A stretch of DNA of 64,000 bases from Erythrocercus mccallii. Lineage: Eukaryota > Chordata > Aves > Passeriformes > Dicruridae. Positions 49,401 through 61,536 of this stretch are shown one piece after another. The DNA lies in assembly GCA_013397435.1 (NCBI GenBank), contig VZRG01001631.1, positions 1-64,000 on the forward strand, in the 5' to 3' direction. The notes beneath the pieces were generated by a model, which was not told the DNA's origin, searched no databases, and saw only the letters and a list, made by a program, of their open reading frames with translations. The translations under genes were made by a program, and so were the position numbers. Position 1 is the stretch's first letter. Every line of letters begins with the position of its first letter.

Positions 49401-51439
49401 GCCCTATGCTAGTACAGACATTTAGCAAGCTTGAGCAGAGTGCAGGCAACAGATGCCTTGCTGCTCTGTGTTTTCCCAGGTTTTCATGTTAAAAAAATTT
49501 TTTTAAGGAATTTCAGAGATGTGTTCTTTATTGCCAGTCTCCAAATCAAATGAATTCCCAGATTTTCTAAGGAATTAATTTTGAACTTTGAGCAGCTTCA
49601 CATTGGGAGTAAACTAATCTGGTAATGCTAAAAAAGAAGCTTAATAAATTAGTCATGAAACGCACTGGTAATATGATTTCTAGTCATTAATCATTCCACT
49701 GTGAAACAAGTGGTTTCTTTAGCCTTTAATAACTTTTAAAACTTAAGTACTGGATCACACTGTGATCTGGGTCTGTGGGAGCATGGCTGGAATTTGGACT
49801 GCTACCTCTGCTGCCTGTGAGTTTTTGAAGCTCAAGGCATTAACACCTCTAAAGCTGCTGTAGGATGCCTCACTCCTTCACTCTGTATGTTTTTTCTCAA
49901 TATGGCAAATTTTTGGTGGTGTTAAGGAAACTTCCCCGTCCAACCATCCCAGAGCTACTCTGGCAGTCACTTTCACACCACCTGAACTGCACCAAGTCCC
50001 TGGCAGCTCTCATCTCACACTTAGTCTCAGCAGGTTTCTTACTGTCTCTTACCCCAGGTTTTCCATAGCAGAGTCACAGAGGTCCAGATCCCTAAGATAA
50101 TTTAATCATGGGGCAACAACTAAATAGCAAAGCAACAAAGTAAGAACTTGAGCTGGTGCCTCCAAAGAGGGCCTCCAAACAAAGGAACCCCTGGGGTTTT
50201 ATCCTGTCACAGCACAGGGAAAATCTGAGGGTCCTCAGCTGCTGCAATGTGTCTGGGTCCTCTCTCTGGACCTCAGGTCCTCAGGTGCTTTTCTGCAAAG
50301 GGTTTTCAGTTCATGGCCTCTTGCTGCAGGCTTGGGCTCCTGCCTCTCCAGAGCTCAACCTGCAGCTCCACTGCATCTGAAGCTACTGGCACTGAATGGA
50401 TTCTTTAACAGGTGGTGCCTGTCAGTGGCACTGTCATTGTTTCCCTCTCTGGCCAAAGGCAGAGTGGCAGTGAGAAATGGTTCCTACATTTGAACCTTTG
50501 GCCATGTGCCTACTTCTGTACATAATCAGTGCAGAAGATTGACAATAATAGTTGGGTGTGGGTTTTCCTCTTTAATTTGAGAAGCATTCAGAAGTGTTAA
50601 GGGCAAATAGAATAATGTCCTAGCCTTGTCTGATCTTCTGATGGCAAATGCCTAGCAAGGAATGCCTTCCAACAGTTCTTGTTTGAGTTTGATCTCAGAT
50701 ATTTTAAAGCTTCTATTGGGTTGTATCACCTTCCAGTATCTGAGCTGCTATGGTTCATACACACTTCTGACATGCAAGGCTCTTTGATCAAGAACAGAGA
50801 TTCACAGGAGCTGGCACCATAGAGATTATAGTAAAACTCACAGGATACTGAACCCAATCCTGCCCTCCTGCTTAAAGATTTCTATAAGATCATCAGCTCA
50901 CTGGACATGGGGCAGGGCAGAGGGACAAGAGAAGGACTCTTTCCAGTGGCACTTCATCATCAAGTCAGCCAATCTAAGTTGCATCCCTTACATGGTAACA
51001 ACACTGTACTTTACCCACAAACTTCTGTGGAGCAACAGGTTAAGGAGCCCCAGAGCATGAGAAGCCATCACTGACATGATTCTGAGGGCAGAGAAATGTA
51101 TTCCATGCCTTCCAAGAGCTGCTCTGCAATGGGAACAATAATGTATTCCAGACCAGTGTCCTTTGGGAAAAGGAAAAAAACTAACCAGCAAACCATAGAA
51201 AACTTCACTAGTCTTGCACTCAAAGTTCAGAACAAAGCCTGCACAGAAACAGAGAAGATCGCTGAACATAAACTGAGCGGAGAGCAAATGCCCACCATCC
51301 ATCACAGCAGAGACAAGGAATGGTGCCAGAAAGCCAGCATGACTAACAGAAGGGCAGGGAGCCTATTGTAAACAAAGCATTTTTTAAAAAGCTAGAGAAA
51401 ATTAAAGAGGCTATAAACTCTAGCAGATTAAATATATGA
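46408..51439. other. NDRG3 intron 3, middle part
   Basis: About 5 kb. Mostly anonymous, with AT-rich stretches at 46570-47330. A stretch at about 50060-50230 (around 'gagctggtgcctccaaag') might be an old LTR remnant, but I could not support boundaries. No exon or RNA gene seen. Confidence 0.4.
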
Positions 51440-51600
51440 ATCTGTACTAGGACCCATGCTGCTTAAATACACTCTTTAGTGGTATGGAAAACGTGATGGA
51501 ATGTGCAGTGACAAAGCTTATCTGCCTTTGGATAATGAAATTGTTCTACACATTGAGTCAAACCTTTCTAGAGTAGAAAATAAAAGTATGGGCTCAGGGC
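51440..51600 (+). mobile_element. Possible ancient CR1 fragment
   Basis: CTGTACTAGGACCCATGCTG followed by 'gtggtatggaaaacgtgatggaatgtgcagt' resembles, in order, the reverse-transcriptase end of CR1, where 'gtactgggaccggtgctgtt' precedes 'gacatggacagtgggattgagtgca'. Highly decayed, low certainty. Confidence 0.33.
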
Positions 51601-53950
51601 TGACAATAACCCAGAGGCATAAGACCTTAACATTGCAAGGAATGAGTGACAGCGTCAACACAGGACTTGTGGCTTTCAGCAAAGCAAGTCAATCCTTGTT
51701 CATCAGGAACAGAGAACAAAGCAACCCCATTGTGCTGCTTTGTGCATCCACAGCATGTGCCTGCATGCATTTGACATCCTGCCAGACCCCTTGGTTCAGC
51801 AAGGATGGAGCTCCCTGGGGCAGTTCTGGAGGACAGCAGTATGGTCAGGGTCAGCTGCTGTACCAGGGCTGGCTGGATAGTCCCAAGCACATCAGCCCGG
51901 AAAGGGGCATGTGAGGGTCATGAGCTGTTAGGGTGTCACTTCTGGGGAGTATGAAAATGGGATCAGTTGCTCCCCAGCTTCCAAACCAAGGGCCAGATCT
52001 CATGCAAAATCAGCAGATACAAGATTATGGGGAATTATGTGGTCCTTTACTCCACACATTAATAGGGTTCAGCTGCTCTGGTCACAGGGGGAGAGAGATA
52101 CCAAAAAGGCAAAAGTGTTTGGGAGTTGCAGCCCCATCCTCAGAAAGTTGAAGACCACACCTCCAGTTAAGGAAGTCTCATTTGACCTACAGATTGTTGG
52201 AGGCTGGGAAGGTTATGGGAAACTTACAAGATGCCTTTGAGAACTTGTGTCTCTTTTTCCTTTTCCACAAGCACAGCCTCCTGAAGTCAACCCAGCAGGC
52301 TACAGCTGCAGTTGGTCTCCATGCCTTCTGTTCCATCATTGCACTTCTCATTCCCGACTTCCAAACACTGCAGGTGTTTAAAGCTATGTTTCCCAGCTTT
52401 GAGTAGATCGATGGCAGCTGCCTGTCCAGCCTCAGCACTGTGTCCCAGCAGCAAGTGTGGCATGGGCTGTGCCCGCAGCTGCTGAGAGCTGGCTCTGGGA
52501 GCCATGCTGTCTCTGCTACCCACCTCCTATTTGCAGCAGGTGGGCTGCAGCTGCTGTTTATTTTTACCTACTATACCAATAAAGGCAAAAGATAAAAATA
52601 AAAATATCAGGAAAACTTCTGATAAAGTTTTCAGTCCTTAAGTGAAAATTGAGTTTTATCCAGCTCTTCAAAACACAACCTGTGGATCATGAGCTTCTCT
52701 TGCATTAATCTCCCTTATTTTGAAGACTGCAGGTTTGTAAAAGTCTGGCTGTCTCCTGGTCATGTTTTCCACATTCCTTCTCCTATCACTGCTTCCCTGC
52801 ACTAGATCAGTGTTCAGACCTTAACTGGAATTAGACACCTGCAAGGTAGCAGCCCTTGAATCGCTTTTCAAACTGATGTAGTGTTTCATAGCTGGCCCAA
52901 GCAGAGGGCAGAAAGGAACCAAGTGTGGCAGAGTCTGGTAATGTCTGTTACTTTCCAGCACAACACTTCTACACAAGTAAAGGGCAAATACCAGGAGAGA
53001 ACATGACAGAACTGTGTTTTGGAACTGGGCAGCAGTTACAGAATCATCGTTGCAGTGTGACACAGACAGGACATCTCACTAGGCAGTTGTGAAGGGTGTC
53101 TACGTGAAGGACATGCAGAAGATGTGTTTGTCAAGGACAGAGGTCGCAGCCTGTAAAGTTCCTGTTCTCTCATGTTCCTGTTTGCTCTGGTACCCACTGT
53201 AAGTGGGTTATTCTGCTCTGCATTTGAGAGAGTAATACACCAGTAATAACTTTTGGGGGGCAGTTCAAGGTAGCAGTTGTATTGTTTAAGTGTAGAGACT
53301 GTTGTTGTCATCTAGAGCATAATACCTAAGCTCTGGTTTAAGAGCCCTATCTCATGCTGTCCTGTGGCTTTGATACATGGGAGAGCTGTTGTGGAGACAA
53401 ACAGGTGATGGGAAGTCATGTATGCTCTAATTGTGTGGCATTGGAAAATGATTTTGTACTTTGCAATGAGAGATTGAGATAAAAGCCCTCAAACTCCAGG
53501 GAAAGTTTCAGAGAAAATAAAGATCGCTGGGAAAACTGTCATAGAATTACAGTAGGGAAGCTGGGGGTAAAACTCAGTCTTATTTCTCCAGATAATCTTG
53601 AAAAAGACATCAGCATGATAGCTGATGTACAGTTAAAAAAGTAAAGGTAGAAACCCTTATCTAGTAGTGGCTGCTGTTCCCTTTTTAGACAGGAGAAAGC
53701 CTTGGAAAAAGGATTTAAAAAGTAATACACTTTATTCAGATCAAGAGAGTAGCTGCTTCCCAGGAGGATTTCCACCTTGCCAGAGAACTAACAGGAGAAA
53801 AAGAAGTAGCCTTAAGTGCTCCCAGTCTGAGCCATTGATGCTGTACAGGGCAGAGTAAGAAGTCTGCAGATTTAGCATCTTATATTTTTTAAGTGCTGCT
53901 TGCTGAGATTTGTTAAAGATGGAATTCCTTATGTTGCTGCCATGTTCAGG
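51601..53950. other. NDRG3 intron 3, no recognised feature
   Basis: Contains the ORF 51501-51914 (137 codons) and several shorter ones. None has a motif, a splice context or a sequence I recognise. No repeat family named. Confidence 0.4.
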
Positions 53951-54318
53951 TGTTATTCTGGTTTGAAAGACAGGTGTTTGCCAAAGAAGATGGGAACCTC
54001 CCTTGGCTGAATATGATCCCCTTCCCTCTGAATTATTTTAATTTTGAAATTACAGGGTTTTCAGGCAAAGATATGGGAAAAGGAATAGCAGTTCTTTACT
54101 AGGGTGTTTGTGTGTGTGTAACAAGGCAAACAAACAACAACCCCCGAAGGCAGCAACAAACAGAGCCAGAGACCCAGTCTCTGCCTTTGGTGCAGTTCCA
54201 GGCACAGCCAGCAGGGGCGCTGGTGGCTCCCGGCCGGGCAGGGCAGGTGCGATGATTCCCCCATGGCTGCAGGGGGCGCTGTGGCGGGAGCTCAGCCGCC
54301 TCTCTCCACAGGGTCATG
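53951..54318. mobile_element. LTR fragment related to the solo LTR at 45681, cut by a gap
   Basis: TGTTATTCTGGTTTGAAAGA, then an 'aattattttaattttgaaatta' stretch, then TTTTCAGGCAAAGATATGGG and GCAGTTCTTTACTAGGG. This parallels the left end of the solo LTR at 45681. It then turns GC-rich up to the gap (Pro/Ala/Gly-coding in chance frames). The far end and any target duplication are hidden. Confidence 0.65.
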
Positions 54319-55008
54319 NNNNNNNNNNNNNNNNNNNNNNNNNNNNNNNNNNNNNNNNNNNNNNNNNNNNNNNNNNNNNNNNNNNNNNNNNNNNNNNNNN
54401 NNNNNNNNNNNNNNNNNNNNNNNNNNNNNNNNNNNNNNNNNNNNNNNNNNNNNNNNNNNNNNNNNNNNNNNNNNNNNNNNNNNNNNNNNNNNNNNNNNNN
54501 NNNNNNNNNNNNNNNNNNNNNNNNNNNNNNNNNNNNNNNNNNNNNNNNNNNNNNNNNNNNNNNNNNNNNNNNNNNNNNNNNNNNNNNNNNNNNNNNNNNN
54601 NNNNNNNNNNNNNNNNNNNNNNNNNNNNNNNNNNNNNNNNNNNNNNNNNNNNNNNNNNNNNNNNNNNNNNNNNNNNNNNNNNNNNNNNNNNNNNNNNNNN
54701 NNNNNNNNNNNNNNNNNNNNNNNNNNNNNNNNNNNNNNNNNNNNNNNNNNNNNNNNNNNNNNNNNNNNNNNNNNNNNNNNNNNNNNNNNNNNNNNNNNNN
54801 NNNNNNNNNNNNNNNNNNNNNNNNNNNNNNNNNNNNNNNNNNNNNNNNNNNNNNNNNNNNNNNNNNNNNNNNNNNNNNNNNNNNNNNNNNNNNNNNNNNN
54901 NNNNNNNNNNNNNNNNNNNNNNNNNNNNNNNNNNNNNNNNNNNNNNNNNNNNNNNNNNNNNNNNNNNNNNNNNNNNNNNNNNNNNNNNNNNNNNNNNNNN
55001 NNNNNNNN
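54319..55008. other. Assembly gap (690 N)
   Basis: Unknown bases inside an LTR-rich, GC-rich cluster. The long ORFs spanning it consist of unknown residues and should be ignored. Confidence 0.99.
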
Positions 55009-55770
55009 CCAGCTGCACCCTTCCCCCTACCTTGGCTACTTCTTTTGTCTCTCTTTAGTACTGGTCATTATCATCTCTTAGGCAACAAATGGGACAAAAT
55101 TCCCTGAGACAAAGGAAAATAATATCCTAACCTCCAACAAGTGTACATTCCCTGTATTTGAGTTAGTAATCTGACTGAAGGAGTATCAGAGTAGTCCCCT
55201 TTTCCCCAAATTGCAGTTTACACATTCTGCAAAGTCAGAGTGAAATGAACAGGGCTAATGCCTTTATTAATATTCAGCTCTTTACTGTAGTGATCAGCTG
55301 GGTACAGAAGCTTCCACGGGGTTTTGCCATGTTGCACAGCAACTCAGAGTAGCCAGGAGCCTCAATAGGGGCAGTCCCTCTCAATCCCAACAAGGCCAGT
55401 TCTCTGGGCTTGCCCAGAAGCTGTCTTATCAGTGTGTCTTCCCCTCCCCCTCCCCCCCCATCTCTGCAGAGCCCCCCAAGGTTATGGCAAGTTCTAAATC
55501 AGGTCCAGGGGTGCTTCCACTCCTTCCTTGGCCAGGGCATTGTTCGGTTCCCCTCTTGCAGTGTTCAGTTCTGGTTTGGGGTGCCTTTTTCCTTCCAAAA
55601 ACCACTCCCAGGTTTCTTCGGGCTGGTCTTATTTGCATATGCATTTTTCTGGTCCATGCTTTACTCCTGCTGTGAGGGGGAAGGGGTGCCTGAAGAAAAG
55701 GTGTAGCCACGGTGACAATAGAGAAGACAAAAGAGAGCCATTAGCATCTAGTTAACATTTCAAAACAGGA
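55009..55770 (-). mobile_element. LTR-like retroelement remnant
   Basis: Blocks such as ATCTCTTAGGCAACAAATGG, ATATCCTAACCTCCAACA and TATTCAGCTCTTTACTGTAG followed by 'ctgggtacagaagcttcca', recall a songbird LTR read backwards: a reversed poly(A)-signal region, then a C-rich stretch at 55436-55470. Recognised from memory. The left end is in the gap and the right end is uncertain. It may be nested in the element starting at 53951. Confidence 0.4.
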
Positions 55771-55779
55771 GCTCCTTAC

Positions 55780-56095
55780 AGGCAGGACAGGGTGGCCGGG
55801 CTGCCGGGGCCACTTGCTGGGAACCCGTTCTCTCCCCAACTGTGGCTCCCCGGATCCTGCCCGGGCATGCCCCAGAACCACAGCACATGTGAGGCGGCAC
55901 CCCCGCACCGAGCGGCCAGCACGGCCAGGCCACGGCTGCCACTCAGGTCCTGCCTGGACAGGGGCTCCTGCGGTGGGACCCACCGGGATCCCAGCCCTGC
56001 CGGGGGTCCCAGCGGCGGCACAAGGCGGGGGCTACGGGCGGCAATGGCAACCAGCAGCCATTTCCGGCCTTGCCAGTCCGGTCCTGCCGAGAATT
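55780..56095. other. GC-rich island inside intron 3
   Basis: About 300 bp of high GC with many CpGs, between AT-rich flanks. It could be the GC-rich part of the same LTR cluster, similar in composition to 54180-54318, or an intronic CpG island with promoter activity. No splice donor or ORF stands out clearly. ORFs on both strands here are due to composition. Confidence 0.5.
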
Positions 56096-57796
56096 CATTC
56101 ATAACAAGAGTGAACAGGAGACCAAAGTTTGATTTTTAGCTCAAGGAAACTTTTCCTTCCCCACTTGAAAGCTGAGATCCAAATTCAAGTTTGGAAAACA
56201 GAAATGCTGCAGTGTGGAACACAGTGAGGTGCTTGGCTAGAGGCTCTGAAGGGAAATGGGTGTTTCTATTTCTAGTACCTTATTCCTAGTAAAAGCATGT
56301 TTTTTAAAAAACTTACCTTAGCAGTAAGTTCAATTGTAATTACAGAAAAGACTATGTTGCAGACATATTTCAATATCATCAGCTCTTTTGTCACTTTCTG
56401 TGCTTTTCTTATTGTTCCGTCAGTTTAGTGTTTGTGCTTCTATTTGATAGTTGACCTTTTGCTGCTGCCTATAGACCCTCCCTCATCCCCTGCAGATGTC
56501 TGTGCTTCATGACCCATGAGTCAGTTTAATTGATGTTGTGCTCAGGGCAAGGTTATTCCTTCTGCCACCCTATGCACTCCCCTTGGGCTCTGAGCCAGAA
56601 CCAGCATTTGCCAGACCTCTCTGCAAGCTTCTTAACTCACTGACCTGGCAGAAGTCTTAACAAAGCAAGATTAATTAAAAAAAAACAAAAAGCAAAACAG
56701 AACAACAAAAAAACTCCACCACTGGATATTTTCCTGCCTGATCGATGATTTCAAGCTGCTTATGGAGGAACTCGCAAATGCCAGAGCTGGCAGAGTACTC
56801 CTCATAGTGGCAGTCCTTAGTCCAGCCCTCAGGGGCGTAGGGAAGTGCAGGTGAGGGTCTCAGGCTCTGGCCACTTTGGCACTTGCTGTGCTCTCCATTG
56901 AGTTCACCGTGTTTCACCCTTCCAGCCACCTGCACTGCCAGTCACCTTCTCCAGAAGTGGTCGTTTTATTTAAAGGACTCATTAACACCTGCAGGCTTGG
57001 AGAGCACTCTGCTGCTTTGTAGATAAGTACTCCCCCTTCTGCACATGCACAGTGCAACAGCTACGTGCAGGCAAAACCCAGCCCCATTCTGAGGACAAGG
57101 ACAGCCAGAGGTGTCTTGTCATCCTTCAGAGCCAAGCTCGAGAAGGTTTCAGGCTACCTCGTGTGTTTTGGCTGGGCCAGCATCCTCCTGTTGCCACAAT
57201 CCTGGGGCAAGGGGAGAGAGAGGCTTTGGGGTCCTTGAAAAGAAGCACAGTGGGGGAAGGAGGGTCTTGCACTGCAAGAACTAAATCAGTCTGCCCCACA
57301 ACTAGCCCTCAGAGTACCCAGAAAGTGGAGTGAGGTTGATTTCTGGTGTGCTGCAAGCCAGGTATTCTCACCAGTCCTCTATTTGATTTAATTACTTTCA
57401 GGTCGTTCAAAATTACTGTTTAAAAATATATTTCATATACTTTATGTAAACTAGTAAAACATATTTTTGAGGTTGTAATGTCTCATCTTCAAGCTCAACC
57501 ATTAAGCTTTTTCCTAAGCAGATACTTTCTTAATATCAAGAAAATAATTGGTGCTTTTTGCAGTTTCTGGAGCATGTCTCTCCATTGATTTCTGTAGATG
57601 AGGGAAGGACCTACAGGTGATGTGTACCAAGCTTTCCTGACAACTTCACAGCATTTCAAAGGTCCATAGTTATCCTAAAGGTCTTGATCATGGGAAGATG
57701 CAGCCCCAGACTGTTTGCACATCTGTACAAAAGCAAGCTGCTTTGGGCAGTGGTTGGACACAGAGACTGGATACAGAGATTTTACAGTGTTGTGAA
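56096..57796. other. NDRG3 intron 3, late part
   Basis: No recognised repeat or exon. Confidence 0.4.
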
Positions 57797-57910
57797 TTGG
57801 CCAGGTTGGATGGGTCTTGAAGCAATAGGGGAAAGTATCCCTGCATGTGGCCAGGGGGTGGAATGAGATGGTGTTTAAGATCCCTTCCAACCCAAACTGT
57901 TCTGTGATTT
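57797..57910 (+). mobile_element. CR1 LINE 3' end fragment, sense
   Basis: GTTGGATGGGTCTTGAAGCA, then GGCCAGGGGGTGGAATGAGA, TTAAGATCCCTTCCAACCCA and the terminal AACTGTTCTGTGATTT. A short 5'-truncated copy 125 bp upstream of exon 4. Confidence 0.9.
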
Positions 57911-58034
57911 CAAGAGCTGTACTCTGGGTAGGAGAGCAGCCTTAAGTGGGAATGAGGCCCTTGCTGCTGGCCCTCAGTTAGGGTTCCCTGTGTAGGCATC
58001 ACATGTAACACTGGGACTCCTTCTCTCTCTGCAG

Positions 58035-58140
58035 GAACATGACATTGAGACGGCTTTCGGAGTGGTTCATGTCACCATGCGGGGCACACCCAAGGGGAAC
58101 AGACCTGTAATCCTCACATACCATGACATTGGCCTCAACC
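58035..58140 (+). CDS. NDRG3: NDRG3 exon 4: residues 32-66 and first base of 67
   Basis: 106 bases. The acceptor is CTCTCTGCAG and the donor AACC|GTAAGC. It begins EHDIETAFGVVHVTMRG and ends NRPVILTYHDIGLN, the start of the Ndr domain and the first strands of the alpha/beta-hydrolase fold. Asn66, reported for human NDRG3 as important for oxygen-dependent degradation through PHD2/VHL (from memory), is present as the last full codon. Residue 39 is Phe where human NDRG3 has His, as I recall, and residue 49 is Thr where human has Leu. Confidence 0.96.
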
Positions 58141-58818
58141 GTAAGCCCTTGCATTTCCAGGACCCTGAAAAAGTGATTATTCGCGGTATATGCTTTTGAG
58201 TGTGGGGAGTAGCAGGCCTGGCATGGAGCTGAGATGAGGTCATTCCAGGGTGAAAAGATAAAGGTCTGCAGGAAGAGAGCACAGTGGCATGCTCCTGTCC
58301 ATTCCAACAGCCCTTGAAAGGTAGGGCCAAGGAGGAAGAGTGGAAATAGGTCCACCCAACACACCGTAGTGCTCTAGCTGACTTGCTGCACTGTGTGATA
58401 GGGCATCCCTTCCCTGGGTGGGTGAACAAGTCCCTTCTACATGGCTGCAGCAGTAGTGTAATGTTCTGGTGGGCTCAGTTGCTCTTTTGACGTGTCTTCC
58501 CACCCAAAATATACTGTTACACTCACACAGGTGCTTCTTTGTGAGTGCTTTGAGTACCCAGGTGCTGCAAGGTTTTGCTTTCCAGGGCATTGCAGGCTGA
58601 CTGTTGTTTGTCTGCCTGCCCTTCAGTCATGGCAGTTCCATTGCTGAGACTCACTGCTGCATTGCAGTTTTGAAGCACAGCATATACACCATCTAGCACC
58701 CACTGCCCTGTGGGTTCAGTGGGGACTTGAGCTCCTGCAGATGTGTGCTGTGGTGTTTGGAGGGTGGCTTGCAATAAAACTTAAGGAAGTGTCTAATTTC
58801 TTTTTGGTTTTGTTGCAG

Positions 58819-58939
58819 ACAAATCCTGTTTTAATGCATTCTTTAACTTTGAAGACATGCAAGAGATCACCCATCATTTTGCTGTATGCCATGTGGATGC
58901 ACCAGGCCAACAGGAAGGAGCCCCCCCATTCCCATCCGG
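58819..58939 (+). CDS. NDRG3: NDRG3 exon 5: residues 67-106 plus two bases of 107
   Basis: 121 bases. The acceptor is TTTGTTGCAG and the donor CCGG|GTAAGA. Contains KSCFNAFFNFEDMQEI and the highly conserved CHVDAPGQQEGAP, the family signature in the core fold. His88 replaces the Gln I recall in human (ITHHF against ITQHF). Phase joins it exactly to exon 6, giving G-Y-Q. Confidence 0.97.
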
Positions 58940-59426
58940 GTAAGAGCGCTGCAGAGACCCATGTTGTTCAGTCTGGACTGAGGCAGCACCCAGTTTAAGC
59001 CAGCAAGGACTGCCACACTCAGTGTAGTGGTAAGTGGGTGTCAGCAGTAGAGGAAATGGCAAGATGAGGAAGCTTCTCAAGGGGCATTCACTGAATTCTC
59101 CATTTACTAAGACATGGGTAAAGCCCTCACTAGTCCCTAGTCTGGTACCACCTTTCTGACTTGAACGTGAACCCAGAACAGCATTTGAGCTGGCATTTCA
59201 TCTGTTCATCTTGCCACAGAAGACCACTGCTGACTGCCCAAAGACCACAGCTCTGTGTTAGTCTTGCTCTGAGGGATGGGACCCACACGGTCAGCTGAAA
59301 TATACAGTATTGTTGCACACTAATAACCTGTGCACATGTCTGCCAGATATTCCTTGTCCCTCCTACCTTGAGTGGAACTGGTAACCTCTGTCAGGCTGTA
59401 TTTGGAGATGCTCTTTTGCTTTTCAG

Positions 59427-59489
59427 GTACCAGTATCCCAGTATGGATGAACTGGCTGAAATGTTACCTGCTGTTCTGACACACCTGAA
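59427..59489 (+). CDS. NDRG3: NDRG3 exon 6: residues 107-127 plus two bases of 128
   Basis: 63 bases. The acceptor is GCTTTTCAG and the donor CTGAA|GTAAGT. It reads YQYPSMDELAEMLPAVLTHL. A second GT-like choice one base later (AAG|TAAG) is not a valid donor, and only the chosen boundary joins in frame to exon 7. Confidence 0.96.
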
Positions 59490-59813
59490 GTAAGTTTCTG
59501 AAAGAAAATGAGGTGAGCCAGCTGGATACTACTATTCCAACACCTACTTCTGTCTCTGCTTGCCATGACTGATACGCTCACTGACGTGTCCTAAGAGGCA
59601 CAAGCATCTCCTAGCCAGTGTGACCCTGTCTAGTTCTATGCTGGGTACACTGTCTGCTACATGAGGCAATTTATGGCTGCTGCATCGTTGCTGCATTGTT
59701 TTGAAAATAAACCCTAAGTGCACAGTTGGATGCAGAGGGGAAAGGCTTTGCCTCTGGGGATGCTTCAGCTGAGCTAGGTTAGTTGTGCTGACTGTGAAAT
59801 GCTTCTATTTCAG

Positions 59814-59874
59814 CCTGAAAAGCTTCATTGGGATTGGCCTAGGAGCTGGTGCTTATGTCCTCAGCAGGTGTGCA
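59814..59874 (+). CDS. NDRG3: NDRG3 exon 7: residues 128-148
   Basis: 61 bases, completing codon 128 (Asn) and ending in phase 0. Acceptor TATTTCAG, donor GCA|GTAAGT. It reads LKSFIGIGLGAGAYVLSRCA. This is the nucleophile-elbow position of alpha/beta hydrolases, but the G-x-S-x-G serine is Gly136 (GIGLG), which fits the family's lack of hydrolase activity. Gly138, reported for human NDRG3 in lactate binding (from memory), is retained. Cys147 stands where I recall Phe in human. Confidence 0.96.
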
Positions 59875-61449
59875 GTAAGTATCTTTTCACTGCTTGTGAC
59901 TTGTGTGGGCTGTGGTCATTGCTGATCAGACTGACTGTGTGGGGCACGGGCAAAGTAGCATTCATTAATTACAGCAGGGCTGCAGGGAGCCATGGGAGAG
60001 CTACCTCCATCCAGATGGTTATGTTGGAGCAGTCAGGGTTACCCTGAAGCTGTGCCAGGCATGGAAAGATGCTGATGTGATGCTTTTGAGTCAGCAGAAC
60101 CCATCCTGAGTGCTAAGAATAACCAGTCTTGAGTCTTCACAGAGACCATCTGCGTTACTGTGTTCTGTGCACTGTTTGGGGCACTAAAGAATTGATATAG
60201 TGATGTATTGCAAACTGGTGTTGATAAGGAATGTGCTTTGGAATGTCACTGGAAGGAAGCAGATTTTGCTCCACCCTTACACAAGAGAGCTGCCTCCATT
60301 TTGATACCTGCTTATAAATTTCTCTCTGCTTCATGTGAAGTCAGTGGGTATCGTTTGGCTGCCCAGGAATTTGCCTGAGTCTTTCAAGAGTTACTGTTAA
60401 AAAACCCCAGAAATCTGACATTTTCAGTAAAATTTGCTTTAGGTTGTTGAGTGCAGAGAGTTGCCAGTTGTTTAGGGCACTATAATTTCTTCAAGCCACT
60501 GTACTGGGCAGCTGCCCCTACTTACACAAAGTTCTCTGTTTTCCATTCCCTACAGTCAGGATTGAGCCAGCAGTGTGAGGCACTGGTGTTTCACTGTTCC
60601 TTGCCTTCTGTATCTTAGGTGTTTTTCAGCCTTGCTAAAGAGGAGTTTGTGCAAACCATTCTTAGTCCTCAGAGAAGTGCCACAAGGCTCTTGCCATACT
60701 CCCTGGGCTGTGGGCAGTTTCCTGCTGAGGACAGAGATGTTTCCTTCTTCACATCAGTGCCGTGAAGCAGGAGAGCTGCCTTGGTGTGAGCCCAGAACTC
60801 AACGGAGGCTAGTTGCCTCTGATTTCTGAGTTTGTCTTTGCAAGCAGTTCTCATAAGTGCTTTGTACCTGTGCTGCCCAGGTATAGCCCAAGGTAGAATG
60901 GAGGGTTTTGAGTTGCTGGATGGAGCAGGGAAAGGATGACTGCAGGCAGGGGCAGGAGGGGTGCTGTCTGGGGAGTAGGTGCCCCCATAGCTCAATCTTT
61001 CCATTCTGCAGGGGCTTGGGGGCCTCAACACAATCCCCTGCCATTTGCCCCATCTTCACTGGGAAGTCTGCTTCTTCCTCGAGGAAAAGGAGGTGCTCTC
61101 CAGGCAAGGGAGCTTGTTCAGGTTCCTCACAGAGGTGCTGGATTGGAGCAGAGAAGATTGCTGCTTCCAGCCCTGTAACACACAGGGCCCGAGCAACTGT
61201 GCCAGGTACACAGGTCACCAGAAGGCATTGCTGAGGCTATAGGTGCTGTACAGCACCTCAGTGCCACAAGTGCCACTGAATTGAGTCTGGTCTTGCTGGG
61301 AGCCACTGGCACAGAGGAGCTCCCTTCTTTGTCTACATTTTACTTAGTCTTCCACCTTTTGCAAGAAGCTTTCCAGCTGCTGCACCAGCTGTTGACCACT
61401 GTGTGAGCTGAATCATCCTTCTGAGTGTGCCTCTGCTCTCTCCCTACAG

Positions 61450-61536
61450 CTCAGCCACCCTGACCTGGTGGAAGGACTTGTTCTTATTAATGTTGATCCA
61501 TGTGCAAAGGGATGGATTGACTGGGCAGCATCCAAG
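61450..61536 (+). CDS. NDRG3: NDRG3 exon 8: residues 149-177
   Basis: 87 bases, phase 0 at both ends. Acceptor CCCTACAG, donor AAG|GTGAGA. It reads LSHPDLVEGLVLINVDPCAK then GWIDWAASK, among the most conserved parts of the NDRG family. Being in phase, it could be skipped without frame change, but it lies in the core fold. Confidence 0.97.

Noticed and set aside
51501..51914. 137-codon ORF in intron 3
   Set aside because: No domain, no known relative, no splice or start context. Partly overlaps a possible old CR1.
54108..55107. ORFs of 234-316 codons
   Set aside because: They consist almost wholly of unknown residues from the assembly gap.
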